DNA of 64,000 nt from Zingiber officinale (Eukaryota > Streptophyta > Magnoliopsida > Zingiberales > Zingiberaceae). Made by a program: the position numbers and the translations under genes. The stretch is taken from contig NC_056000.1 in assembly GCF_018446385.1 (NCBI RefSeq), positions 78,130,688 through 78,194,687 on the forward strand, given 5' to 3'. Below, piece by piece: positions 54,898-64,000 of this stretch (its first letter is position 1; every line of letters begins with the position of its first letter). The notes below the pieces were generated by a model. It worked only from the letters and a program-made list of their open reading frames with translations, was not told the DNA's origin and made no database searches.

Positions 54898-57567
54898 TAT
54901 TGGGACCGATATGCCCGCTAGAGGGGGGGTGAATAGCGTCTCGTCGCGCGCTTGTGCTTGCTTCGTCTTGATATGCAGCGGAAAATACAATACAAACACA
55001 AGCACTGCTAACTCTAGGGATTTACTGTTGGAACCCCAAGGTGTTTTGATGTGATCAAACAAGTTAAGTTAGGTCCTGCGTTTGTTTAACCCTTGTGTCT
55101 AAGTGTGCAGGAGCTTAGGAACACAGGAAGTCGAGCGGAAGACGCGGCTAGCGAGAAGGACGGCACGGGGAGAGAGCTGACGGGCTCGGTGCGTCCGAGG
55201 GACGAGGTGACTGCGGAAGAGTACACCGGTGGACGAGAAGAACGTGCACGGCGTTCGAGGGACAAGAAACCGGGAAGGAAGGCTGCTCGAGGAGAAGGCC
55301 GGAAGTTGGGTTCGGGTGAGCCCTATTCCGGATGGCCGAGATCACCCAAGCTAGCGGAGCCGGAGCAAACAAGACCCGGACCGAGACGAGCTGAACCGGA
55401 GGCGAAAAAGTCAACATTGTTGACTTTGGGCTCCGGGGCGCCCGGAGCTAGATTTTGACCAGGATCGCGTCAAACACGATCTGATCGTTGGGGATAGAAT
55501 TTTATCCCCTCCAGGGCGCCCGGAACTCCTTCCAGGCGCCCGGATCAGTACTATAAATATAGTACTGGTCTGCACATTCAGAACAACTCACTTGTAATCA
55601 ATTCTTTCTGTGCTTTCAGTTGTGTTCTTTACATTTGTGCTGTCAACGTTGTAAAGAGGCTTCTCCGCCCAGAGGAGATCATAGTGCGCTTACTTTCCTT
55701 CGATTAGCAATCCTCTAATTGCAACCAAGTAAATCTTTGGTGTATGATTTCTTTACTTAGTCTCTACTTTTTATTACAAGTGTTTATGATATAGTTGAAA
55801 TCTGAGAAAGGTTCGAGTTTTATTTTGTAGGGCAATTCACCCCTCCCCTCTTGCCGGCCTCTAAAGGGACCAACATTTACTTGGTATCCACCTCAAAAAG
55901 AGGTAACTAGTCCAAAGATCCACACACTCACGCACCCTCCACTATGAAATCACTCCTTTACGGTAACTATCGAAGGCGGAGAAGCCTTAAAAGCTCACAA
56001 TACAACACAAATACAAAGAGAAACAGATACAAGGGAAATTTTACAAGATTTGTACACCAAACCCTAACTCTAGCTTCTTCTTCTTGTTGTAACTCGCCTC
56101 TTGACTTGGACGTGCTTCCAATAACCTTCAAGAACTGCATTGCAAGCTTGGAGAAGATCGCTGTGAATGTCGCAGAAGAGTTACAGGAAAGAACGCAAAG
56201 TTCTGGCAAAGAAAACGCTCCGCCTAGGCTTTATACAATGCTCCCAATTGATCCAAATTAGTCTCAATCGATTGTCACGTCACATCTGCACAATCCTAGC
56301 CATCCATTGCTCGTTTCCTGCTCAACGGTGACTTCCCAATCGATCGACCGATAGATTGGGACCATCTGAATCGATCGACCGATCGATTCAAACCCATTCT
56401 GTGCTCTCGCGTCCGCGCGAGAGCTTCTCCTCCCCAATCGATTGGGAAAACTTCTGTTCTTGCGAGTAATGCTCCCAATCGATCGGTCGATCGATTGGAG
56501 TCATCCCACACTCGCAGCACACTCCAATCGATCGACCGATTGATTGAACACTGGTTCAATCGATCGACCGATCGATTGGACACTGGTTCAATCGATCGAC
56601 CGATCAATTAAACACCCTGAACTTGCCTCAAACTTAAGTTCAAGGTCTCAAACCCAACTCCTGGTCAACCATGACCTATTGGGTATCCATGCCTTGCATT
56701 TGGCCAACACCCGACCGACCTCGAACTAGCCTTCTAGCCTCCTCCATCAGCCTTACGTCCCTTGGATATCTCCCATCCTTCACGCCTTGCCTTCAGGAGC
56801 TTACTTCGGCCTCATCCTAGTTGTCAGATTATACACCACACTCGATCAACCTCGAACTAGCTTTCTAGCCTCCTCCATCAGTCTTGCGTCCCTCGGATAT
56901 CTCCCATCCTTCACGCCTTGCCTTCAGGAGTTTCCTTCGGCCTCATCCTAGTTATCGAGTTCTCCTTGCCAAGTCATACTAGGACTTACCTTGCTAAGAC
57001 CACATGCTTGAAATTTCAACCTATGCCAAGATCACACTTGGACTTTCCCAATTGCCTGGCTCCTCACCAGGACTTTCTTCCTTTGCTAAGATCACACTTG
57101 GACTTTTCAATTGCCTGATCTCACTTATCAGGACTTTCACCACCAAGTCTAGTCAACACTGACCTACTTGGATTTTCACTCTTGCCAACCTTCCTGTTGG
57201 ACTTACCTTTGCCTAATCTCCAATTAGGACTTTCCCAGTCAAGTCTCCTGTCAACCTTGACTTACTTGACTCCTCTCTTGCCTAACCTCCAATTAGGACT
57301 TTCCCAGATGCCTAAACTTCAGTTAGGACTTTCCCATTGCCTAAACTCCAGTTATGACTTACCCGGTCAAGTCTCCAGTCAACACTGACCCACTTGACTT
57401 GTTTTTTCATCAACCTGGTCAATCCCTTGACCATCTCCACAATCGGACGATTGCTCCAGCAATCTCCATACATTGTCAAACATCAAAACTCAATTCCTAA
57501 CTCAAGCTTGACCCAACTCAAGCTTAGTCAAACTGGCCAAATATGACCTAGGGAAATTGCCCAAATA
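54898..57567 (-). repeat. Copy 3 5' LTR, split by a solo LTR
   Basis: After removal of 55,026-55,875 and one TTTAC, it aligns along its length with 48,023-49,907. The outer end is mutated (CCCAAATA where the partner has CCCTAACA). The hairpin array is at about 56,950-57,420 and palindromes at 56,335-56,610. It carries one GAAGTGAG-type 110-bp repeat pair, as in the partner. Confidence 0.88.
55026..55875 (+). mobile_element. Solo LTR, same family as the element at 15,224-18,643
   Basis: The 850-bp unit starts TGTTGGAACCCC and ends GGGACCAACA, flanked by perfect TTTAC duplications (55,021-55,025 and 55,876-55,880). It is homologous to the reverse complement of 15,224-16,136, including the 'gagcggaagacgcggctagcgagaagg' section and the end 'cacccctcccctcttgccggcctc'. 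Palindromes here are of the GGGCGCCCGG type (about 55,435-55,545). A TATA-like 'ctataaatatagt' lies at about 55,551. The uninterrupted site is visible at 48,130. Confidence 0.92.
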
Positions 57568-57913
57568 GAAGAGTCAAGTAGGTCAAAGAGTTGACCAGAT
57601 ACTTGACTGGGAAAGTCCTAACTGGAGGTTAGGCAGCTAAAAGTCCTGGTGAGTGAAGTCAGGTAGTTAGAAAATCCTGGTGAGTGAAGCCAGGTGAAAG
57701 ACCTATTAAGTGAAGCTAGACAATTGAAAATCCTAGTGAGTGAAGCTAGGTAAAAGTTCTAGTGAGTGAAGCCAGGCAGGTGAAAGTCTCGGTGAGTGAA
57801 TCTGGGTAGTGGGAAAATCCTAGTGAGTGAAGTTAGGTGAAAGTCCTGGTGAGTGAAGCCAGACAGATGGGAAGTCCTAGTGAGTGAAGCTAGGCAGATG
57901 GAAAGACCTGGTG
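57568..57913 (+). repeat. Remaining part of the copy 2 3' LTR, truncated
   Basis: It continues the LTR from the GAAGA duplication through the hairpin array (CCTAAC 57,617-57,622 pairs with GTTAGG 57,628-57,633) and aligns with 40,470-40,830. It stops inside a cassette at 'gacctggtg' (57,913), where gypsy integrase sequence begins. More than 1.3 kb of LTR is missing. Confidence 0.88.
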
Positions 57914-58563
57914 CTCAAGTGCGTCAGATCGGAGGACGTCGAGTACATCCTGTGGGAGGTGCACCAAGGCTCCTGCGGATGCCATCCAGACGACTGTGAG
58001 TTAGCCCGAAAGATACTCCTAGCCGTATATTTTTGGTCGACCCTCCAAGAGGATGTCGCTCGGACGGTGGCCACCTACCTGTCCTACCAGAAGTATCACA
58101 ACATGCCACACCGATCGACCAATGAAATGAAGCCATCCAGGGTATCATGCCCGTTCAACTAATAGGGAATGGATATCGTTGGGCCATTTCCAATGGCTAC
58201 CGGTCAGCGAAAATTTTTACTCGTTGTAGTGGACTACTTCTCGAAGTGGGTGGAAGGCGAGCCGCTTGCAAGAATCACCGAACAGATGGTCATCAAATTT
58301 GTTTGGCAGAACATCATTTTCAAGTTCGGCATCCCACGCCAACTTATATCTGACAATGGAAGACAGTTCATCGGTCAGAGGCTCAGAGAGTGGTGCGAGG
58401 GCTATGACATCTAACAAGCCTTCACCTCTGTGGTCTACCCCCAGGACAACGGGCAAGCCGAAATCGCCAATTGGGAGATCCTCAAAGTTTTGCATGCTCG
58501 ACTTGACCACTTCGGAGGTAGCTAGATCGATGAACTCCCCAACGTATTATAGGCCCTCCGCAC
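57914..58563 (+). pseudogene. Gypsy integrase remnant
   Basis: It begins with the HHCC-type zinc region ('LKCVRSEDVEYILWEVHQGS', 'CGCHPDDCELARKIL', 'YLSYQKYHNMPHR'). The core follows ('MDIVGPFPMATGQRKFLLVV', 'DYFSKWVEGEPLARIT', 'FGIPRQLISDNGRQFIGQRL', 'VVYPQDNGQAEIANWEIL'), then 'ELPNVL', a stop and 'ALR'. The core D, D and E are visible (MDIVGP, SDNGRQF, NGQAE). Frames shift near 58,160, with stops near 58,414 and 58,523. The solo LTR at 58,564 cuts it. Confidence 0.9.
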
Positions 58564-59642
58564 TGTTGGATTGTGAATTCGCTAGGGGGTGAATAGCGAT
58601 TAAAATTTAACGAGAGTACGCAATGGAATAAACACGAAAACAACAATGCTAACACAAGTAATTTTTACTTGGTTCAGAGCATTCAACGACTCCTACTCCA
58701 AGGCCTGCACTCGTTGAGTGTTTTCATTGGACAATCCACTAGCAATTCGAAAAGTTGATTACAAAAGTAAAGTACAGAAATAATAGTAAAAATAATACCG
58801 ACAATAATTTAGAAGAAAGGGGGAAAAAACAGCACTTATCGGAGAGTCTTCGCAGCGTCCCAGGAGCACAGCAGAGCAATCGATGGGAGATCTTGTCGTT
58901 CGTTGTTCTTCGCTCCAGGCCTCACCCTCCTTATATAGGAGGCTCGGGGCGCCCTAATCCCTTCCGGACGCCTGGAGTGTGACGTAACTCGTCCACACAT
59001 GAAGCTCCATGTGGTGACGCGACTGGGGATAATTTTTTGCATCCCGGGCGTCCGGATCCCTTCGGGGCGCCCGAACCTTTGTTTTTTCAGCAACCTGCAA
59101 AAAACATTAGTCTGAGGCAAAATGAAAAACTACCCTGCAAAATAAAGTGTTAGCACATTTAAGTTATAAGAGTAATAAAAGTAGTAGTTAGATTCCGTCT
59201 CCTCGAGACCGGAATCTTGTCACGATCTCAACTTAGAGTTTCCGAAATGGATCTAAGTTGGATCAACGCCTAATGTTCCCTTCCTGAGAATGTCTCCTCA
59301 CAGTCACTCCCTTCTAGTGACTTACCTCAACTTATCTGTCAGACATCCGGTCAGCCCTTCGACTCGTCTGGACTTCGTGCCAGCTATCCAGTCGACCCTT
59401 TGACCTAGCTGGACTTCGTGCCAAATATATGGTCAGTCCGTCGACCCGTCTAGACTTCGTGCCAGCTATCCGGTCGGCCCATCGACCTAGCTGGACTTCG
59501 TGTCAGACGTCAGGTCATCCCGTCGACCCATCTGGACTTCTCCTGTACACTTCGTAGAAGTGTTAGATCAATATGAAACTAACTTAACCTACTTTATCAT
59601 TCATCAAAACTGAGTTAGGTCGTTAGTGCTAACCACACCGAC
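58564..59642 (-). mobile_element. Solo LTR related to the LTR at 6,136-7,426, no target duplication
   Basis: It starts TGTTGGATTGTG and ends CACACCGAC as read on the plus strand. Its reverse complement shares the 'TGTGGTTAGCAC' start region, the hairpin-cassette array (about 59,330-59,540) and GGCGCC/GCGCCC palindromes (58,940-59,075) with 6,136-7,426. The left flank is gypsy integrase (ccgcac) and the right flank is mid-LTR gypsy sequence (ggaggt), with no duplication. Deletion or unequal recombination therefore accompanied its formation. Confidence 0.78.
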
Positions 59643-59913
59643 GGAGGTATGCGTACTACCGGAGCTCTAAATAAAGGGGGTCCAAGTATCAACGGAGGTA
59701 TACGATATTTACTATTTGTGCTAGTCTTCTTATTGCTCCACTTTCCATTACATTATCAGTGATTGACTTGAGCATCGGAGAGCCAACACCGGGGACTGCT
59801 TCTCTGTCTCAGTACTGATGTAGTCTGTGTTGCAGGTCCGTAAAAAGTCTATAGGAGATCAATGTGAGTATCACATCTCTAACTTTCCGTTTCTTCGATT
59901 TTCGGATAGGATG
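59643..59913 (+). repeat. End of the gypsy 3' LTR
   Basis: It matches 29,305-29,579 of the 5' LTR: 'gagctctaaataaagggggtccaag', 'tatttgtgctagtcttcttatt', 'gacttgagcatcggag' and 'gatgtagtctgtgttgcaggt'. It ends near 'ttcggataggatga'. The 5' part of this LTR is missing. Confidence 0.85.
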
Positions 59914-60189
59914 AATGACATATTTGAAAAACATTAAAAAAAATATATTCGGGGTCATTTTTAAAAATGTTCCGAAATAGTTTCCCAAAATATGGCCGTG
60001 GAAGACGTCGACGGCATTTATGCTCACTTCGGTGGTTCGTCCGCCCACCTAATTAAGCTGCATCAATGCGAACGTAAAGGCCACATATCTCCCCTGCCTC
60101 CTCCCTCGATCTTTGTCTCACTTATTTAAAAAACCCTAGATCTCGCATCTCCGCCTCCATTTTCGATCCGGATCCCATCTCCTAGCTCC
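59914..60189 (+). promoter_or_regulatory. PAS2 upstream region and 5' leader
   Basis: Only about 275 bp separate the gypsy LTR end from the ATG, so the promoter is compact or includes LTR sequence. TATTTAAA (60,123-60,130) lies 60 bp before the ATG and is immediately followed by AAACCCTAGA (60,131-60,140), a telo-box-like element common near plant transcription starts. The exact start is not determinable. Confidence 0.5.
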
Positions 60190-62161
60190 ATGGCTGGATT
60201 CCTCTCCGCCCTCCGCAGAATCTACCTCTCTCTCTACAACTGGACCGTGTTTATTGGCTGGTAATCGAATCGCCTTGAGTTTTTCTTTGATTCCCCTTTT
60301 GGTGCGATTTTTGATCGCGGTTTTTTCACCCCCTCCGCGATGTGGTTTGGTTTCTGATCGTTGTAGGTTTCAAGTGCTTTACTTTGCTGTTAAGGCCTTG
60401 CGAGAAGGAGGGCCTACGACGGTGTACGATGCCGTTGAGAAACCGCTGCAGCTAGCACAGACTGCTGCCGTCTTGGAGGTTTTAGTGTTTATTCTTTGCC
60501 ATGAAGGTGTTTCCTTTTCAATTATTTGCTTGTACCTGGCACTGATTTATCTCCACTTTTTATTTTTTTTTAAAAAAAAAATGTTTCAGATACTGCATGG
60601 GATTGTAGGTTAGGAGCTGACCCCCCTTTGCTTCTTGATTTGAGAATATACAATTCTGAGAAACAAAAAACGATTTTTTTTTCTCTCTTTTTGGACTGTA
60701 GGATTGGTGAGATCGCCAGTGTCAGCGACTTTGCCTCAAATTGGATCGAGATTATTTCTTGTTTGGGGAATCTTGTGGAGCATTCCGGAGGTAATCCTTA
60801 TACCATGTATTTTTTTTCTTTGTCATCGAGATTGATTCAGTAAAGATGGAAGATGGAGTGAAGACAGTGTAGCTTATTGGTCAACTTTGGACTAACTTCA
60901 AAAAACATTGATGCAGACGAGGACACATGTTCTTGTTAGCTCCTTGGTTATCAGCTGGTCTATTACAGAGGTTGGAATTCTTTTGGCAATCAGTAGCATT
61001 ATTACACTACATTCTGTATATTGAAACATAGTGGTGTTTTGAGCTTGTTTTAGCAACATCACAACATGCATATTGACTGTAAGTGATATTGTCGATCATT
61101 TGATTGTACTCATAAGAGAAACATTCATGATGGTTCAGAGCAGAGAAGGTTCCACTTGCATAACAAAATATTGCAAATTAATCTTAGATCTAGGAGTAAA
61201 GTGTGTTTCAGCTGCGTGTAACTTTTATTTGGGTTCTAAATGTAAAAGACGCCTCAGATTTGAGGTAAACGATTTAGGAGTTTGCATTTAGATACTTATT
61301 GATAAATCTATGAACTTATGTATGGCAAAAACTTGCCAACAAAAGCGATGCGTACTTCAGTCTTTACTGCTACCTTCCAATGCATGGCATCACATGTTTA
61401 TCGGCTTCATGGATGTTCTAGTTTACACTTTTAAATACTTAAATGGAGTATATTCCTGCAGCGATTTAGCACATGACATGGACATCATATTTGAGGCCGT
61501 GCCATCTTAAATTAATTACCAAATTCTAGAATTTGATACAGTATTTTTCTTTTCCTATACTGCTTTTGCAGATTATTAGATACTCCTTTTTTGGTATGAA
61601 AGAAGCACTTGGCTTTGCACCTTCCTGGTTGTTGTGGCTCAGGTAAAGTTTGATGTGGGTAATAGAAAATGCGTCACTCGCTATCCTTGTAGATTAAAAC
61701 ATTGTTCTTATCCTGCTTCAATTTTCATATTCAAGCAATGGCATTTACCATTTGTAGGTATAGCACATTCCTGATACTGTACCCAACTGGAATTACCAGT
61801 GAGGTTGGCCTCATATATGTTGCTTTGCCCTTCATTAAGGTATTTAAATCAAATCGAACTGTATCATTTTCATATTTTTCTTTTCTCCCAACTAAAGTTT
61901 CGATGTGAATTCTTGCAGGCATCCGAGAAGTACTGCATCAGGATGCCCAACAAATGGAACTTCACTTTTGACTACTTTTATGCATCGATTATTGCTCTAG
62001 CAATCTATGTCCCAGGCATGTTTCTTATGCTTCTAATCATCCAAGTTAACAAAGATTGTTTGCCTAACTGCTTTAACCATATTTCTTCAGGGAGCCCTCA
62101 CATGTATGGATATATGCTTGGGCAAAGAAAGAAGGCTCTCTCAAAATCAAAGACTGCGTGA
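60190..62161 (+). CDS. PAS2: Very-long-chain (3R)-3-hydroxyacyl-CoA dehydratase PASTICCINO 2, nine exons
   Basis: It dehydrates 3-hydroxyacyl-CoA in the ER fatty-acid elongase complex, the third step of very-long-chain fatty acid synthesis. Exons are 60,190-60,260, 60,367-60,478, 60,590-60,608, 60,702-60,790, 60,917-60,970, 61,572-61,642, 61,758-61,839, 61,919-62,015 and 62,091-62,161, summing to 666 bp or 221 residues, the usual plant PAS2 length. The order 'YNWTVFIGWFQVLYFAVKAL', 'EKPLQLAQTAAVLEILHGIV', 'SLVISWSITEIIRYSFFGMK', 'LYPTGITSEVGLIYVALPF', 'YVPGSPHMYGYMLGQRKKAL' is diagnostic. The Tyr and Glu seven residues apart in YPTGITSE fit the catalytic pair. Several membrane segments and a basic C-terminal tail suit an ER membrane protein. 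Exon 3 is 19 bp. The last intron starts GC, not GT. Confidence 0.95.
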
Positions 62162-62442
62162 TTAAGCCTGAGGAAGTAGTGTTTCATAGATTCCTTGTTT
62201 CTTTATATTGTAGTGTAAATTTGGGCTTGATTTGCTGCAGTGTTCTGTTGTCATTATCATCTGAATATCTAATAACTCATCTGTTTACTGTCGTTTGACT
62301 TTGTTTGGTTGTGTTCGTTAAAAACATTAATATCTGTGGTTCGATCATCCAATTTAATTTATTTAGGTGAAGATATTTGTGGTTATTGTATTCTTATTAT
62401 TCATATCACTTATAAGTCTCCAAGCTCAACACGTATAAGCTC

Positions 62443-63234
62443 TCATGGATGCATCATGGCCTTGGAATATTCTCGAGCAGCTTCGTCGCCGGTCAGCGGG
62501 AAGAAGAACGGGTACGTCTCGTACCTCGCAATGCAGCTCCCTAACACCACCTGGCACCCCTTCCTGTAGCGGCACCCTTCCCGGAGCTTCTCCTCCGCCG
62601 CCGCCAGGCACCGAGCGCACGTCAGCGGCTGGAGGTCTCGCGTGCACTGCGCCAGCCCGTACACCTCCACCTCTTCGTCTTTCCCCGTCTTCGCCCCCAC
62701 ATCCACCTTCCCCCTCCCCAGTTCCCCACTCCCAGGCGCCGCCGCCTGCGCTCTCACCCCACGCATCACCTCCCCCACCGCCCTGTCGAACGGCTCCGGC
62801 TCCTCCGCGAACTGCGGGTTCGGGTACAGCACGTACAGTTGGGTGTCGCCCTCGCCGATGAAGTCTCGGTCGTCGAAGCGCATGACGCAGTAGTCGAACC
62901 CGACCATGGCGTCGGCGAGGTCGGCGCAGTGGGCGCGCAGCACCCCCGCCGCGTCCAACAGGCAAGTCGCGCAGTCCTCCCACCCGACGTCCCCGCGGCA
63001 TTGCGCGAGGCCGTAGACGGCGTCGCCGCCGCCGGAGCCGTTGCAGTAGCTTCCGGTGGCGAAGCCGCCGGCGGAGGCCTTGGCGACGAGGTCATCGAGA
63101 GCGAAGCTGACGTTGGCGGACGGCTGTCGGTGGGGGCGGCGCCGGTGGCTGCAGTGGTGGCCAAGGTAGGTGCTGGCGGAGGAGGAGCAGGAGAAGAAGA
63201 GGGAGACGAAAACGAACAAGCAAGCTAACGCCAT
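62443..63234 (-). CDS. Cysteine-rich repeat secretory protein with two DUF26 (Gnk2) domains
   Basis: The single-exon gene gives 263 residues if started at the ATG at 63,234. The frame is open back to 63,423 with ATGs at 63,276 and 63,267. However, TATAAAA at 63,291-63,285 would place the transcript start near 63,255, and 'aATGGCG' at 63,234 has good plant context and begins a textbook signal peptide (MALACLFVFVSLFFSCSSSA). Two domains each have C-X8-C-X2-C: 'CRGDVGWEDCATC' and 'CTRDLQPLTCARC'. No transmembrane helix or kinase follows ('REYSKAMMHP' end), so it is a secreted CRRSP rather than a PDLP or CRK. Relatives include ginkbilobin-type antifungal lectins. The coding sequence is very GC-rich. 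It converges on PAS2. Confidence 0.9.
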   Translation of the reverse strand: MALACLFVFVSLFFSCSSSASTYLGHHCSHRRRPHRQPSANVSFALDDLVAKASAGGFATGSYCNGSGGGDAVYGLAQCRGDVGWEDCATCLLDAAGVLRAHCADLADAMVGFDYCVMRFDDRDFIGEGDTQLYVLYPNPQFAEEPEPFDRAVGEVMRGVRAQAAAPGSGELGRGKVDVGAKTGKDEEVEVYGLAQCTRDLQPLTCARCLAAAEEKLREGCRYRKGCQVVLGSCIARYETYPFFFPLTGDEAAREYSKAMMHP

Positions 63235-63284
63235 TGAAATTGAATTAACTGGATGTGCAAGCTCCATGGCTGCCATCGCCCCTG

Positions 63285-63291
63285 TTTTATA
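63285..63291 (-). promoter_or_regulatory. TATA box of the CRRSP gene
   Basis: TATAAAA on the minus strand lies about 50 bp upstream of the ATG at 63,234 and only 9 bp upstream of the ATG at 63,276. It argues for the downstream start. Confidence 0.6.
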
Positions 63292-63423
63292 CTGATCATT
63301 GGCTGCTCGCTCAGCTTCGACGGCCATCGACAGATTCCTCTTAGTCAATGGAGATTTGTGAAGCTGATTCGGGAGAGATGGATCATGTGGGCAGCCTTGA
63401 GGATTCCCTGTACTTTGCTGCAT

Positions 63424-63805
63424 GTTTACTGAATTTTAAGCTCAAATTGGATGGGTTTTTTTTTCAACATGAATTTGGTAATTCTACTTTTCCCCTTGTT
63501 GGGAGCTCAACAAACGAGAAATTAATATGAAGATTTGATTTCTAGCTCTTGTCAATGACAGTTTGACTTTCTTGCAACATTGCTTTGGAACTTTGGCTTA
63601 AGCCAGTATTAGATTAGCATCAGGGGCTTAATCCTGTAAATAATGAAAGTCTAGGAACTATTTAAAATGTGATTAAATGTTAGGGGGCAAAATAAAATTA
63701 TGAATTCTACTCTCAGGGGTCAAAATGAAATTTACTAGAAGAGCGTCGACGTGGTACTTGCGTTGCGCCTCTTTTCTCCGCTTCAGTCTCCGTTTCCCTC
63801 TTCTC
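63424..63805. other. Intergenic region between divergent genes
   Basis: No gene is supported. Short upstream regions of the CRRSP gene (minus) and of the gene at 63,806 (plus) share it. The 60-codon ORF at 63,348-63,530 overlaps the CRRSP upstream region and has no known motif. Confidence 0.45.
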
Positions 63806-64000
63806 ATGGAGCTTCGATCAACCTGCTGCTTGTTCTTTCTCTTTCTGCTCTTCTTCCTTTCTCCGTCTTCTTCAATCGGCGGCCGCCATCGAGCTCGTGC
63901 TCGTAGCTTGTTCCGGTCCGCGGAAAGCCTCATCCGCGACCTCAATCTTCTCCCTGGAATTCAGGAATTGGGAGCTGAGATCGAGGTGGAAAATCTCTCG
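63806..64000 (+). CDS. N-terminus of a secreted protein, probably serine carboxypeptidase-like; runs off the window
   Basis: The ATG at 63,806 opens 65 codons to the right edge without a stop. Residues 1-24 form a strong signal peptide (MELRSTCCLFFLFLLFFLSP and on). Then comes an Arg-rich stretch and 'SAESLIRDLNLLPG', which resembles the 'AERLIRxLNLxP' segment that follows the signal peptide in plant serine carboxypeptidase 3-type (SCPL48/49-like) enzymes. The catalytic Ser, Asp and His would lie outside the window, so family assignment rests on this short motif only. If correct, the product is a vacuolar or secreted carboxypeptidase. Confidence 0.5.
   Translation, partial: MELRSTCCLFFLFLLFFLSPSSSIGGRHRARARSLFRSAESLIRDLNLLPGIQELGAEIEVENLS

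Larger units (their letters stand above)
48023..57567 (-). mobile_element. Copy 3: gag-only, Sirevirus-derived element inside the copy 2 3' LTR
   Basis: A perfect GAAGA duplication (48,018-48,022 and 57,568-57,572) flanks it. The 3' LTR is 48,023-49,907 and the 5' LTR is 54,898-57,567, the latter containing a solo LTR. The polypurine tract is on the minus strand at 49,909-49,921 and the primer site at 54,884-54,895. The interior has gag (53,099-54,825) and about 3.2 kb of noncoding sequence with PPT-like tracts and AATCGATT palindromes. No pol is visible. Confidence 0.92.
40278..57913 (+). mobile_element. Copy 2: gag-only, Sirevirus-derived element carrying copy 3 and a solo LTR
   Basis: The 5' LTR is 40,278-42,181. 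A degenerate primer site follows ('tgatattagagt'), then decayed gag, a noncoding interior, the polypurine tract at about 47,836-47,848 and the start of the 3' LTR at 47,850. The 3' LTR is split by copy 3 at 48,022, resumes at 57,568 and is cut short at 57,913, where gypsy integrase follows directly. No target duplication remains because the right end is deleted. Collinearity with copy 1 is clear over gag and interior, but divergence is much larger, so copy 2 is older. Confidence 0.9.
28815..59913 (+). mobile_element. Tat-type Ty3/gypsy element split by nested LTR insertions
   Basis: Pieces of one plus-strand gypsy element occur in order: 5' LTR (about 28,815-29,579), primer site (29,583-29,598), gag (29,627-30,865), gag end, protease and RT (38,212-40,277), integrase (57,914-58,563) and the end of the 3' LTR (59,643-59,913). 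The reading frame on the two sides of copy 1 rejoins exactly once the element and one target repeat are removed, which shows that the pieces belong together. Most of RNase H, the integrase N-terminus and the interval from integrase to the 3' LTR have been deleted. Stops occur throughout. The exact outer left end could not be fixed. Confidence 0.85.

Noticed and set aside
62016-62161. Alternative PAS2 end using a GT donor at about 62,020
   Set aside because: It gives a C-terminus unlike the family and runs past 62,161 in another frame; the GC donor restores the conserved end.
62445-63228. Plus-strand ORFs opposite the DUF26 gene and its 191-codon alternate frame
   Set aside because: GC-rich coding sequence keeps other frames open; the cysteine pattern and signal peptide are only in the chosen frame.

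Overview
This is nuclear DNA from a flowering plant: spliced genes with GT-AG introns, plant LTR retrotransposons with tRNA-Met-type primer sites, a SINE, and a cytosolic plant Hsp70. A monocot is likely, because one intronless secreted-protein gene is very GC-rich in a moderate-GC genome. Assignment to an order such as Zingiberales would be a guess. Only four host genes are visible; most of the remaining sequence is nested retrotransposons.

Layout. 1-7,426: an LTR remnant, a fragment of a Sirevirus-like element, a long A/T-rich internal region and a 1.29-kb LTR. 7,427-11,895: the 3' part of a Tat-type gypsy element (60-bp tandem repeats, an antisense ORF remnant broken by a 322-bp inverted-repeat insertion, then the 3' LTR). 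12,571-22,842: a complete but decayed minus-strand Ty1/copia element (target duplication GACCA) carrying a SINE with a perfect 19-bp duplication and a 3.4-kb gag-only LTR element inserted in its integrase/RT interval. 24,583-28,035: a two-exon minus-strand cytosolic Hsp70 gene with a perfect heat-shock element beside its TATA box.

About 28,815-59,913: one Tat-type gypsy element opened up by nested insertions. Copy 1 (30,866-38,211), copy 2 (40,278-57,913) and copy 3 (48,023-57,567, minus, inside copy 2) belong to a Sirevirus-derived family that encodes gag but no pol. Solo LTRs sit in copy 2 (44,011-45,683), in copy 3 (55,026-55,875) and at the gypsy 3' end (58,564-59,642). The order of events can be read from target duplications.

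60,190-64,000: a gene cluster. PASTICCINO2-type 3-hydroxyacyl-CoA dehydratase (plus, nine exons, one GC-AG intron) converges on a secreted two-domain DUF26/Gnk2 protein (minus). A signal-peptide-bearing protein resembling a serine carboxypeptidase-like enzyme runs off the right edge.

The most unusual signal is in the LTRs. They carry tandem arrays of short hairpins of fixed format (AGTCC, stem, loop, stem, GGCA) whose arms differ in sequence but stay complementary, followed by blocks of ATCGAT-, GGCGCC- or CCGATCGG-centred palindromes. The same format recurs in several LTR families that otherwise look different.
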